Shown here piece by piece: positions 1 to 6,983 of a DNA stretch of 12,018 nt. Position 1 is the stretch's first letter. Every line of letters begins with the position of its first letter. The stretch is from contig CANRFP010000035.1 in NCBI GenBank assembly GCA_947629895.1, forward strand, positions 1-12,018, read 5' to 3'. The position numbers and the translations under genes were made by a program. Source of the stretch: an uncultured Clostridia bacterium. GTDB taxonomy: Bacteria > Bacillota_A > Clostridia > Christensenellales > UBA1242. Below the pieces are notes generated by a model. It was not told where the DNA came from and searched no databases. It worked only from the letters and a program-made list of their open reading frames with translations.

Positions 1-2
1 CC

Positions 3-359
3 CGCTTTGAACTTGTTGGCGGCGAAACAACAAGGCAGGGCAAAGTGAATTTTATTTGCGACAATCCAATTGTGAAACAACATTTAAATGTTTGCATTAA
101 AGATATAAACAATTGCAGCGAATGCGTTAAGTGCAAGCGCACCATGTTGAATTTGATGCTGGCAGGAAAACTTGAAGAATATGGTGCTTGCTTTGATTTG
201 TCCAATTTAAAAAAGAGAAAGCACAGGCTGATTTTGTGGGCAATCACTCACAAGCACTTGGTTGACATTCAAGAAATTTGCACACTTTTAAAAAAGCAAA
301 AAATGATGAACTTATTTGAACGCATTCTCAACTTTGTTTGTTTCACCACAAAAAAATAA
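3..359 (+). CDS. C-terminal part of a Cys-motif protein, possibly from a polysaccharide locus (left-truncated)
   Basis: The reading frame is open from base 3 without a stop, so this is the 3' end of a gene that begins outside the window. The GTG at 45 is an internal Val codon and not a convincing start, since no SD precedes it. The visible 118 residues begin RFELVGGETTRQGK. They carry a CSECVKCKRTM cluster followed by LNLMLAGKLEEYGACFDL, and end in a basic helical tail. A Cys-x2-Cys-x2-Cys-x-RT motif followed by a GKLE-type helix resembles, from memory, the C-terminus of uncharacterised nucleotide-hydrolase-like proteins found in capsule and exopolysaccharide clusters. The opposing pyruvyl transferase-like and F420-beta-like genes fit that setting. 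The motif could bind a metal. Function is not assigned; the CDS itself is well supported, and it ends in a shared terminator 2 bases after the stop. Confidence 0.75.
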   Translation, partial: RFELVGGETTRQGKVNFICDNPIVKQHLNVCIKDINNCSECVKCKRTMLNLMLAGKLEEYGACFDLSNLKKRKHRLILWAITHKHLVDIQEICTLLKKQKMMNLFERILNFVCFTTKK

Positions 360-361
360 CC

Positions 362-386
362 AAAAGCAGGAACACTTCCTGCTTTT
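362..386. terminator. bidirectional intrinsic terminator between convergent genes
   Basis: A perfect 11-bp stem (AAAAGCAGGAA, loop CAC, TTCCTGCTTTT) lies between the plus-strand gene ending at 359 and the minus-strand gene ending at 385. T-rich tracts follow on both strands: TATATTTTCTTT on plus and GGTTATTTTTTT on minus. It should therefore serve both genes. Confidence 0.85.
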
Positions 387-1473
387 ATATTTTCTTTAAG
401 CATTTAAATGCTTTGTCAAATTCGCTTGTTTGCAATTCTTTCATAAACAAATCACGTTGTAACGGCCTTTTGCAAGACTTGGAGTAGGATTTGTTGAATC
501 TTCTCGCCAAAGAAACTTTTGCAGGCATACAAACAATCTTATCTTTTATTTTGTTAAACAGTTCCATTCCTTTTTGTGTGTGAATGACAACATATGACAA
601 ACCCTTGTCATCAAAAGTTTTTTTATATCCCCTATCTGCGCCCCAAAAATCCGCCAAAGTTATGTCACTGGCGCGTTGTTCACCTTTAAACGCACAGTCA
701 TAGCAAGAATTTCTTAAACACACATCTTTTAGGAAAATCTTGAAAAATTCATCATTTCCGTGAAGCGTTTTGTAGCTTTGTCCATTTTCAAAATCAATTT
801 TCATCGAATAATTAAGCCAGCCAGTGGACTTGTCTCTAAACGCAACTTTGTTTATATTTGAATTGAAACTTTTGCTTAGATGCTCTTTATATTTTTCCCA
901 CGCAAGCGGCGATGGCACTCCGTGACATATTATATCTTGCAGCCAAAGATTGTCATAGTCCTTTCCCAAAAAGTTTTTGAGGCCACCAATTTGGCATGGC
1001 GTTCCTGTGAACAAAACCTTTTTGCCTTCGTTTAAAAGCGTTCGCGCTTTCAAAAAACAATCGCCAATTTCGCTTTGAACATATTTGGAGCCTCTTAATT
1101 TTTGCAACTGAGAAATTTCGCTGACGCAAATGTGCTTCACCTTCAAGTTCTCGTCAAAGGCTGCACCAAAAACGTGTCCTCCTCCCTTAATTATTTCCTC
1201 TGCAAGCAAAGTGAATATTCCGCCAGAGGAACTTTGCATCCTAACGTTTATGTCCTTGTTGAAACATGCATATCTTTGTGGTTTGTTTTGCCTTTTTATT
1301 TGTTTATGTAACAACGGGCAGGTTTTGATGCAAAGTCCGCATTTCACACACCTTGTTTTGTCAATTTGCGGATACAAAAAGCCCTCATCATTTGCAACCA
1401 TTTTTATGCACTTTTGAGGACATATGCTTGCACACGCATGACAACCATTACATCGCTTTGGAACTTCCAACAT
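385..1473 (-). CDS. ferredoxin / coenzyme F420 hydrogenase beta-subunit-like oxidoreductase of a polysaccharide locus
   Basis: The 362-residue protein opens with two [4Fe-4S] ferredoxin motifs, CNGCHACASICP (residues 8-19) and CVKCGLCIKTCP (42-53). These are followed by the F420 hydrogenase/dehydrogenase beta-subunit core: TGTPCQIGGL, IICHGVPSPLAW, a further Cys cluster at CLRNSCYDCAFKG, and ITLADFWGADRG. Proteins of this architecture usually sit in bacterial exopolysaccharide clusters beside pyruvyl transferases rather than in F420 metabolism, so a flavin/Fe-S redox step on a glycan or its precursor is the inference. The start ATG at 1471-1473 has a strong SD (AAAGGAG, 8 bases upstream). The first 26 bases overlap the 3' end of the upstream pyruvyl transferase-like gene, which implies one transcript and translational coupling. 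The exact substrate cannot be read from sequence. Confidence 0.9.
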   Translation of the reverse strand: MLEVPKRCNGCHACASICPQKCIKMVANDEGFLYPQIDKTRCVKCGLCIKTCPLLHKQIKRQNKPQRYACFNKDINVRMQSSSGGIFTLLAEEIIKGGGHVFGAAFDENLKVKHICVSEISQLQKLRGSKYVQSEIGDCFLKARTLLNEGKKVLFTGTPCQIGGLKNFLGKDYDNLWLQDIICHGVPSPLAWEKYKEHLSKSFNSNINKVAFRDKSTGWLNYSMKIDFENGQSYKTLHGNDEFFKIFLKDVCLRNSCYDCAFKGEQRASDITLADFWGADRGYKKTFDDKGLSYVVIHTQKGMELFNKIKDKIVCMPAKVSLARRFNKSYSKSCKRPLQRDLFMKELQTSEFDKAFKCLKKI

Positions 1474-2533
1474 TGTTTTGGCTCCTTTCGTTTATCATTT
1501 TTTTCAAATATTTCATGCTTTCTTTTCGTAAATTTTCAAGTTTTTTGTTTATTTCGGCATAATCAAGCGTGAATATCTTGTTTTTGTCCAAATTTTCAAA
1601 TCTTCTGTCCTCAACACCCAATTTTTCAAACAAAGTTTTAAATCTGCTGCTCATGTCAAGTTTATGTTTTCTTTCAAACATAACAAAAGGCTTTTCAAAC
1701 AAAATTGAAAACACGCAGCCATGAAATGAATCTGTGCATATCAAATTTGCCTGGGAAAATAAGGCGACAAATTTTTCTGGTCTTGCGATAAAAAGTGTTT
1801 TGTCGTTCGCATCATTAAGGTTTATCACTTCCATGTTGTTTTCTTTGGCAATAGAAAAAACTTGCTCCTGAAAAGCCTTACTTTCTCCTAAAAAATATGT
1901 TAATATATATGGTTTTCGATTTTCTTGTTCTTTTTGGCAAAAGGCAATCCAATCCTGTTTATTCACAAGCAAAGTTGGGTCTAAATTCACGCACGCAACA
2001 TTTTCTTTCAAAAGTTTATCAACTATTGTTTTGCTGGCCTCCTCCCTTAGCGAAAGATACTCAAAATTTTGCAATGCTTTTTTATATCTTCCTTTAAATC
2101 TTAATGGAAGTTTTGAAATTGCTATGCTTGCAGCATAAGATGCGCGCTTTTCTTTATCAGCGAAATTTAAGAACGTCACATAAAAATTGGTTATAAAATA
2201 AGGATTCCAAATTTGGTCGCTTCCCGCTATAAACAAATCATATTGGCTGTTGACTGCGCACAACTCTTCCTTGTTTTTATATAATATATTCTTAAAAGAC
2301 GTTTTTTCTTCTGTGAACTTGTCAAACTGTTTTGCCCTTTCTTTTAAAAGTTTGGGCCGTTTTTCTTTCCACTTTTTGTTTCTTTTGTCACCATGAATTG
2401 TAACAATACGCAACTCCTCCGCCTGCACTCCCAACTTTTTTAAAACAAATTGAAGTGCCCAACATTGCAGCCTGTTGCCATAATTGATGTCATCATGAAT
2501 TGTGATTATTCCCACTTTTTTGTTGTTTTGCAT
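1448..2533 (-). CDS. polysaccharide pyruvyl transferase family protein
   Basis: The protein is 361 residues from the ATG at 2531-2533, which follows an AGAGGA SD by 5-6 bases. An in-frame extension to 2572 is rejected because it would run through the promoter. The N-terminus KVGIITIHDDINYGNRLQCWALQ is the typical opening of the PS_pyruv_trans family (CsaB/WcaK-like). GSDQIWNP at about 104-111 and CTDSFHGCVFS at about 266-276, with the family His at 271, are hallmark motifs. Members transfer a ketal-linked pyruvate from phosphoenolpyruvate to a sugar in surface polymers; some members in F420-beta-linked clusters have no proven activity. It is cytoplasmic with no membrane segment, and is the first gene of a two-gene operon with the Fe-S oxidoreductase. 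Confidence 0.9.
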   Translation of the reverse strand: MQNNKKVGIITIHDDINYGNRLQCWALQFVLKKLGVQAEELRIVTIHGDKRNKKWKEKRPKLLKERAKQFDKFTEEKTSFKNILYKNKEELCAVNSQYDLFIAGSDQIWNPYFITNFYVTFLNFADKEKRASYAASIAISKLPLRFKGRYKKALQNFEYLSLREEASKTIVDKLLKENVACVNLDPTLLVNKQDWIAFCQKEQENRKPYILTYFLGESKAFQEQVFSIAKENNMEVINLNDANDKTLFIARPEKFVALFSQANLICTDSFHGCVFSILFEKPFVMFERKHKLDMSSRFKTLFEKLGVEDRRFENLDKNKIFTLDYAEINKKLENLRKESMKYLKKMINERSQNNVGSSKAM

Positions 2534-2551
2534 AATAATCCTCTCACAAAG

Positions 2552-2580
2552 AGAATAACACAGAATCCCCAAATTTTCAA
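2552..2580 (-). promoter_or_regulatory. promoter of the pyruvyl transferase / Fe-S oxidoreductase operon
   Basis: On the minus strand TTGAAA (2575-2580) and TATTCT (2552-2557) are separated by 17 bases. The -10 lies 18 bases before the ATG at 2533, with the SD between, giving a short leader of about 12 bases. Confidence 0.6.
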
Positions 2581-2659
2581 AGCATTTTTAAACCTATTTT
2601 GATTTTATGTTTAGAAAATAAAGAGGCTGAACTATTACATTTTTTTATTTTTCTTTTTT

Positions 2660-3631
2660 TTAATTTTGCAAATATAGGCGGTTTTGAGTGAGAAGTGGAT
2701 AAGAGAAAAGTTGGGTGGAGTTTAAATTTTCTTTATGCATGTCCACCCCAACAATTTGGCTGTTGTTGTAGGTGGTGTAATAATAAATTCCTTTGTTTGT
2801 GTTGCAGCAAGAAGAATAAATGGTGTGTTCAAAGCCCTTTTCCACTTTGCAACACCCCTTTTGCTGCTCAACTGAGCCCAATATGTGAAAGAATTGGTTG
2901 ACGCTTTCAACTTCGCTGTCGCCCGAAATTGAATTTAACTTTGTGAAAGCGGCCTTAACAAATCTGGATGCAGAGGACAAATCCCCTGGAAGCCCAATGC
3001 CACCCATGCCGCGGCTGTATGGCGAAAGAGCAAAATTGTTTGCAAATCTGTTTGTTGCCTCCTCGCGCGTGACATTAAGATAGTTGCAAAGGTTTGTCAT
3101 GTGAAAATCAAAAGTTGGATTGTTTGTCAAAACGCCAACGGGATCGTCATGCACCACAACACCATTTTTTAGTGGCTCAACCACAATGCTTTCCTTGTAA
3201 TCTGAAATAAGCCAATGCAAAGGTGAGTGCGGAAGGCTGTCCGAAAAATTCTCGTCAAAAATGTTTATGTTTGAAAGAAGTTTGCGTGTTTCGCTCACGC
3301 TTTTGCAGTTTGCCAAAATGTAAGGAATAAATTCAAAAGGCGCAACATTATCTTTGCCGCGCATCTTTTTTGGATAGAATGCGTTGCCCGGAAAGTTTAA
3401 TCCCGCAATGCTTAACCCCTTTTCATTTGTGGCATCATAATATAAAGGATAATCATTTTGCACAAACGCCATGCCAATCATGGCATAATGCTTAAAATTT
3501 TTGCCCATACATCGAAATTTGAAAGGAAAACTTCTTGGCGTAACCGTGACTGTTTCATTGTAAGAAAATTCATAGTCCAAATTTCTGCCAAAATAAAAAT
3601 CTTTTGTTTTGTATGTTATTGCTGTGCACAT
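2660..3631 (-). CDS. bsh: bile salt hydrolase / choloylglycine hydrolase family (Ntn hydrolase)
   Basis: At 323 residues this is the normal length for bile salt hydrolases. Removal of Met1 would expose Cys2 (MCTAITYKTKD) as the N-terminal nucleophile. The known active-site set appears intact: Arg16 and Asp19 in FGRNLDYEF, Asn79 in AGLNFPG, Asn170 in VLTNNPTFDFH, and Arg223 in LPGDLSSASRF. MGGIGLPGDLSSASRFVKAAF closely resembles the clostridial enzymes. The family cleaves the glycine or taurine amide of conjugated bile salts, or penicillin V in the related acylases; the motif set favours bile salts, but the substrate is inferred. There is no signal peptide, as expected for a cytosolic enzyme. 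The start is fixed by a GGGAGG SD 5 bases upstream. It is a single-gene unit. I see only a T-rich stretch with no clear terminator hairpin after the stop. Confidence 0.92.
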   Translation of the reverse strand: MCTAITYKTKDFYFGRNLDYEFSYNETVTVTPRSFPFKFRCMGKNFKHYAMIGMAFVQNDYPLYYDATNEKGLSIAGLNFPGNAFYPKKMRGKDNVAPFEFIPYILANCKSVSETRKLLSNINIFDENFSDSLPHSPLHWLISDYKESIVVEPLKNGVVVHDDPVGVLTNNPTFDFHMTNLCNYLNVTREEATNRFANNFALSPYSRGMGGIGLPGDLSSASRFVKAAFTKLNSISGDSEVESVNQFFHILGSVEQQKGCCKVEKGFEHTIYSSCCNTNKGIYYYTTYNNSQIVGVDMHKENLNSTQLFSYPLLTQNRLYLQN

Positions 3632-3651
3632 AAAAGCCTCCCAATACGCTA

Positions 3652-3679
3652 ATTATATCAAACTTTGTTGTTTTTACAA
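3652..3679 (-). promoter_or_regulatory. promoter of the bile salt hydrolase gene
   Basis: On the minus strand TTGTAA (3674-3679) and a perfect TATAAT (3652-3657) are 16 bases apart. The -10 ends 20 bases before the ATG, leaving room for the GGGAGG SD. Confidence 0.65.
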
Positions 3680-3730
3680 ACCTTTTTGCATTAAATCCTT
3701 TTCATTTATCGCATTTTAAACTTAAAAAAA

Positions 3731-3746
3731 GTGCAAATAACTGCAC
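3731..3746. terminator. second hairpin behind the greA-like gene
   Basis: A 5-bp GTGCA/TGCAC hairpin is flanked by A7 on one side and T5 on the other. On the minus strand it is followed by TTTTTTT, so it could back up the stronger terminator at 3758-3786. The short stem makes it a weaker call. Confidence 0.4.
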
Positions 3747-3757
3747 CTTTTTGAAAT

Positions 3758-3786
3758 TAAACAAAAAACTCCCAAAATGGGAGTTT
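3758..3786 (-). terminator. intrinsic terminator of the greA-like gene
   Basis: An 8-bp perfect stem (AAACTCCC 3766-3773, loop, GGGAGTTT 3779-3786) is followed on the minus strand by TTTTTTGTTT. It starts 2 bases after the stop codon at 3788. Confidence 0.85.
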
Positions 3787-3787
3787 G

Positions 3788-4267
3788 TTAATTTAATGAA
3801 CGTTCTTTTGATTTTGAAATTTCTTCAACACGAACGGTGAATTCTCTTTTTTCAACACTGTAATTTACAACATCACCCTTCTTTTTGCCATATAAAGCCT
3901 CGCCAAGTGGGCTGTTAATTGATGCCTCAGCCACATCGGCCTTATAGTTTACGTCATAACTTGCCACAAGTCTAACCTTAAAACTGTCATTCACTTGCTG
4001 ATTATAAATTGTGACAACATCGCCAATGTCAACTCTATCCTGAAGCCCGTGCCCCTTAACAATTTCAACCTTTCCTTGTGCTTTTTTTAAATCAGTAATT
4101 TCTCGATTGAGCAAATTTACTTGCTGTTTTGCATCATCATAGGCAGAGTTTTCGTTGCTTGTTAATAAAGCCTCTTCACCAACTCTCAGCATTGCCGCTT
4201 TTCTTTTTTGTTCAAGTTCTTTGATTCTTGCATCCATCTCTTGAAACCCTTTTTTGTCTAATTTCAT
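3788..4267 (-). CDS. greA: GreA-family transcription elongation factor, atypical coiled-coil tip
   Basis: The 159-residue protein has the two GreA parts. The N-terminal antiparallel coiled coil covers residues 1 to about 75 and includes ENSAYDDAKQQ, matching the family's ENAEYDAAKEE. The C-terminal FKBP-like domain includes VDIGDVVTIY, SINSPLGEALYGKKKGDVV and VEKREFTVRVEEI. GreA inserts its coiled coil into the RNA polymerase secondary channel and stimulates cleavage of backtracked RNA using two tip acids (Asp41 and Glu44 in E. coli). Here Glu39 aligns with Glu44, but the Asp41 position is Thr36 (LTSNENSAY instead of GDLSENAEY). Cleavage activity may therefore be weak, or this may be a paralogue with another role at the polymerase. 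The start is the ATG at 4265-4267, 10 bases after GGAGG; the TTG at 4276 is only 2 bases from the SD. Confidence 0.88.
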   Translation of the reverse strand: MKLDKKGFQEMDARIKELEQKRKAAMLRVGEEALLTSNENSAYDDAKQQVNLLNREITDLKKAQGKVEIVKGHGLQDRVDIGDVVTIYNQQVNDSFKVRLVASYDVNYKADVAEASINSPLGEALYGKKKGDVVNYSVEKREFTVRVEEISKSKERSLN

Positions 4268-4290
4268 TTGTATCAAACCTCCAAGCGCTT

Positions 4291-4319
4291 ATTATACCAC
4301 TTTCGACATAAAAATACAA
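4291..4319 (-). promoter_or_regulatory. promoter of the greA-like gene
   Basis: On the minus strand TTGTAT (4314-4319), a 17-base spacer and a perfect TATAAT (4291-4296) sit just downstream of the ABC permease stop codon at 4336. The gene therefore has its own start of transcription. I found no terminator between it and the permease, so some read-through is possible. Confidence 0.75.
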
Positions 4320-4335
4320 TACTTTTCTTAAAAAT

Positions 4336-6150
4336 TTATTCCAAACTTTTAAGGGATGCGTTCATGTCGGTTTTAACAATCTTTTTTCTTAAAAGAATGG
4401 TGGAAAGGAAGGTGAAAAGCATCATCAAAATTGGACCAATTATCCAAGTGAACCAATTCACATCCCCCACCGAGCCAAAATCTATGAACCCAAACACAAA
4501 GGACATAAACCAATATGCAAGCGGAATGCCAAGAAGCGCGCCAACAACACTCATGATGTATATTTCACGATATATATAGCCGCAAACCTCTTTGTTGTTG
4601 TAGCCAAGCACCATAAGCGTGGCAATTTCGCGATTTCTTTCGCTGATGTTGATGTTTGCAAGATTGTATATGACAAGGGCGCTTAAAATTCCCGCAAAGG
4701 CAATCAGTGCAACCGCCAGCATGATGAGTGCTGCGCCTGCCTCCAATTTGATTGTGTTGTCCAACAGTCCAAGCCCCGAAAGCACAAGCACGGTTGAGCC
4801 AACAATGGAAACAACTGTCATGAAAAACCTGCTTTTGAAAAGCAAAACATTTCTAAGGCAAGATTTGTATTTGAAACTCAATCTGTTCCAGAAAAATGGG
4901 ATGCGTTCAAGAATAACCTTTTTGCCTGCCTTTGGTGCTTTTGGCGTGAGAAGTTTTGCTGGCTTTTGCTTAACCATTTTAAGCCCTGTGAAGAAAGTGA
5001 CAACAAGTGCGGCGCACAAAATTATTCCAAGCGTGATGCCAAAATAGCCAAAACTTACGCCAGAAATGAAGCTTGGCATGAAATATTGTGTGTCAAAAGA
5101 TGCGTATATGAAATAGGTGAGGAAAATTCCAACCGGAAGTCCAACTGCGCCGCCCAAAATTGATGCCGCAAAGATGAAAAGCAGATAGCGGCTTAAAATT
5201 TTAAAGTTGCCAAATCCAAGCGTTTTTAGGCAAGCAATTTGCCCTCGCTCTTCGTCCAAAAGCCTTGTCATGGTTGAAAAAACAACAAGCGCAGTTACAA
5301 GCAGAAAGAATATAACAAAAATGATTGCAATGTCGCCCACCTTATCCGCATAGGCATGAAGAGAACAAATGCCATAGTTTTCATATAAGGACAAAATTTG
5401 CTCTTTTGGCACTGACAAAGTGTTTGACAACTCCTCTTTAAGTTGGTTTATTGTGGTTTTGTAGTTTTGGCTAAACGCTCCAAAAAGCGCTCTATCTGAC
5501 AAGGCGATGAAGGCATCAGTTATAAATGTGTTTTTTGGTCTGTTTAAAAATATGCAATAGTCAATGTTTTTGTCTTCAATAAAACTTGGCTCACTGTCTT
5601 TAATCAATAGCATTGGGCTTTGAACTATGCCGCTGACATAAAAAGTGGTTTTGCCAGCAAGCATATTTAACTGCGAATTTTCAAGCATCACCTCTTGCCT
5701 TAAATTAAAACTTTTAAGCCCCTTTGAGCCGGCCGCCACCAAAATTTCTTCGTCAACAGTTGGCAAAATTCCGCTCACAAGGGTGAGTTTATTCACGGTT
5801 ATGTTTTCAAGGTCCATCATGTAAACTCTGTAAATATTTCCGTCAATTTCATAATCATTGCAAAAAGCGAACATAACATTTTCTTCGCCAAACTTATCTT
5901 TTAGGCTTTGTTTGTTCTTCTCAGCATTTGAACTGAAAGGCAAAAACGCGCTCTCGCTTTTGATATTCAAATCCGAAACGTTTTGCGAAATGTAGTAGTT
6001 GTTGAAATTTGTGTCAATCTTGCCTTTAACTTCTCCTAAGCCCGACATAAAACCAACGCTGACAATTATTATTCCCATCAGCGTCAAAAACCTTATGAGG
6101 TGCTTTCTAAACATTCGCAAAGCAGATTTAAAATATCGACTTTTCACCAC
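4336..6150 (-). CDS. FtsX-family ABC transporter permease, two FtsX domains
   Basis: The 604-residue membrane protein has one N-terminal helix (about 20-38), a large extracytoplasmic domain (about 40-270), three helices (272-294, 323-348, 368-391), a cytoplasmic linker, and four more helices (441-463, 473-497, 529-555, 566-587). Two copies of the FtsX coupling motif occur after helices of each half, DEERGQIACLKTLGF and ISERNREIATLMVLGY, showing a duplicated FtsX domain. Such permeases work with a LolD/MacB-type ATPase in export or mechanotransmission, handling peptides, antibiotics or lipids; the substrate here is unknown. It is encoded directly after its ATPase. The GTG start at 6150 lies inside the ATPase's last codons, GTGGTGA, so translation is coupled. 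The second GTG (6147) is an equally possible start, preceded by GGAG. Confidence 0.9.
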   Translation of the reverse strand: MVKSRYFKSALRMFRKHLIRFLTLMGIIIVSVGFMSGLGEVKGKIDTNFNNYYISQNVSDLNIKSESAFLPFSSNAEKNKQSLKDKFGEENVMFAFCNDYEIDGNIYRVYMMDLENITVNKLTLVSGILPTVDEEILVAAGSKGLKSFNLRQEVMLENSQLNMLAGKTTFYVSGIVQSPMLLIKDSEPSFIEDKNIDYCIFLNRPKNTFITDAFIALSDRALFGAFSQNYKTTINQLKEELSNTLSVPKEQILSLYENYGICSLHAYADKVGDIAIIFVIFFLLVTALVVFSTMTRLLDEERGQIACLKTLGFGNFKILSRYLLFIFAASILGGAVGLPVGIFLTYFIYASFDTQYFMPSFISGVSFGYFGITLGIILCAALVVTFFTGLKMVKQKPAKLLTPKAPKAGKKVILERIPFFWNRLSFKYKSCLRNVLLFKSRFFMTVVSIVGSTVLVLSGLGLLDNTIKLEAGAALIMLAVALIAFAGILSALVIYNLANINISERNREIATLMVLGYNNKEVCGYIYREIYIMSVVGALLGIPLAYWFMSFVFGFIDFGSVGDVNWFTWIIGPILMMLFTFLSTILLRKKIVKTDMNASLKSLE

Positions 6151-6845
6151 TCAATCTCCATAATTGGTTTTGGTTTTTTGTTTTTCTCGTCCTTCTCAAT
6201 TTGACCATTTTTGATGTATATCACCCTGTCTGCCATCTCTTTTAGGGCTTGATTGTGCGTCACAACCACAACAAGTTTGTTTTGCTGTTTTGATGTTTCA
6301 TATAAAAGTTGCAAAATGTTTTTACCTGTTATGTAATCCAGCGCGCCGGTTGGCTCGTCACACAAAAGAATTTTTGGATTTTTGGCTATTGCTCGCGCAA
6401 TGCTCACCCTTTGTTGCTCCCCGCCAGAAAGTTGTGCCGGAAAGTTTTTGAATTTGCTTGCCAGCCCCACAGAAGTTAACACCTCTTCCGGCGAAAGCGC
6501 ATTTTTGCAAATTTCGGTTGCAAGTTCAACATTTTCAAGCGCCGTGAGGTTTGGCATGAGGTTGTAAAACTGAAAAACAAAGCCAATGTCGCCCCGTCTG
6601 TAATATGTAAGTTCCTTTTCATTGAAATTTGAAATTTCTTTGCCGTCAAGCACAATTTTGCCGCTGGTTATTGTGTCCATGCCGCCAAGCAAATTTAAAA
6701 GAGTTGTTTTTCCCGCTCCACTTGGGCCAAGAATAACCACAAATTCCCCATTTTCTAGTTCAAAAGAAACATCTGACAACGCCAAAAAGCCGCCAGCATC
6801 AGTTTTGTATTCTTTTGTTACATTTTCAAGTTTTAAAAATGCCAT
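6144..6845 (-). CDS. ABC transporter ATP-binding protein (LolD/MacB-like)
   Basis: The 233-residue ATPase has all motifs intact: Walker A GPSGAGKT (40-47), Q-loop Gln92 in [11 protein letters not shown], signature LSGGEQQR (139-146), Walker B ILLCDEP (159-165) with the D-loop GALD, and the switch His197 in VVTH. The [19 protein letters not shown] pattern is typical of ATPases that partner FtsX-type permeases. The start is the ATG at 6843-6845, 6-7 bases after GAGGAG. The in-frame extension to 6920 has no SD and would cover the operator and promoter. It overlaps the permease start, and together they form one exporter. There is no substrate-binding protein, membrane-fusion protein or two-component system next to it in the window. 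Confidence 0.93.
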   Translation of the reverse strand: MAFLKLENVTKEYKTDAGGFLALSDVSFELENGEFVVILGPSGAGKTTLLNLLGGMDTITSGKIVLDGKEISNFNEKELTYYRRGDIGFVFQFYNLMPNLTALENVELATEICKNALSPEEVLTSVGLASKFKNFPAQLSGGEQQRVSIARAIAKNPKILLCDEPTGALDYITGKNILQLLYETSKQQNKLVVVVTHNQALKEMADRVIYIKNGQIEKDEKNKKPKPIMEIEW

Positions 6846-6878
6846 TTTTGTCTCCTCAAGTTTTTTATATGCAAAAAA

Positions 6879-6890
6879 TTGACTAGTCAA
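6879..6890. promoter_or_regulatory. palindromic operator candidate of the ABC exporter operon
   Basis: TTGACTAGTCAA is a perfect 12-bp palindrome. It lies a few bases downstream of the start point predicted from the promoter at 6901-6930, the usual place for a repressor to block initiation. Its size and form fit MarR- or TetR-like regulators. No regulator gene is in the window. Confidence 0.5.
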
Positions 6891-6900
6891 CCACTGCCTA

Positions 6901-6930
6901 ATTATTGCACACAAGCCCACTTATTGTCAA
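6901..6930 (-). promoter_or_regulatory. promoter of the ABC exporter operon
   Basis: On the minus strand a perfect TTGACA (6925-6930) is followed after 18 bases by AATAAT (6901-6906). The start point should fall near 6894, about 48 bases before the ATPase ATG. Its -35 lies 18 bases from the -35 of the divergent promoter at 6949. Confidence 0.6.
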
Positions 6931-6948
6931 GCATTTTTATTTTTGGTA

Positions 6949-6977
6949 TTGACAAATGAAAGAAAAAATCGTATAAT
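6949..6977 (+). promoter_or_regulatory. consensus promoter giving a leaderless mRNA (paralogue 1)
   Basis: TTGACA (6949-6954), a 17-base spacer and TATAAT (6972-6977) match the sigma-70/SigA consensus at 12 of 12 bases. Only 6 bases (TTTTCT) separate the -10 from the ATG at 6984. A start point 7 bases after the -10 is the A of the ATG, so the mRNA should have no leader, and no SD is present. Confidence 0.85.
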
Positions 6978-6983
6978 TTTTCT

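Noticed and set aside
2534..2572. Longer start for the pyruvyl transferase gene
   Set aside because: The extension crosses the -10 and SD sequences. MQNNKKVG at 2533 is the usual family start.
6846..6920. Longer start for the ABC ATPase
   Set aside because: It covers the palindrome and lies across the promoter region, and the ATG at 6845 has a clear GAGGAG SD.
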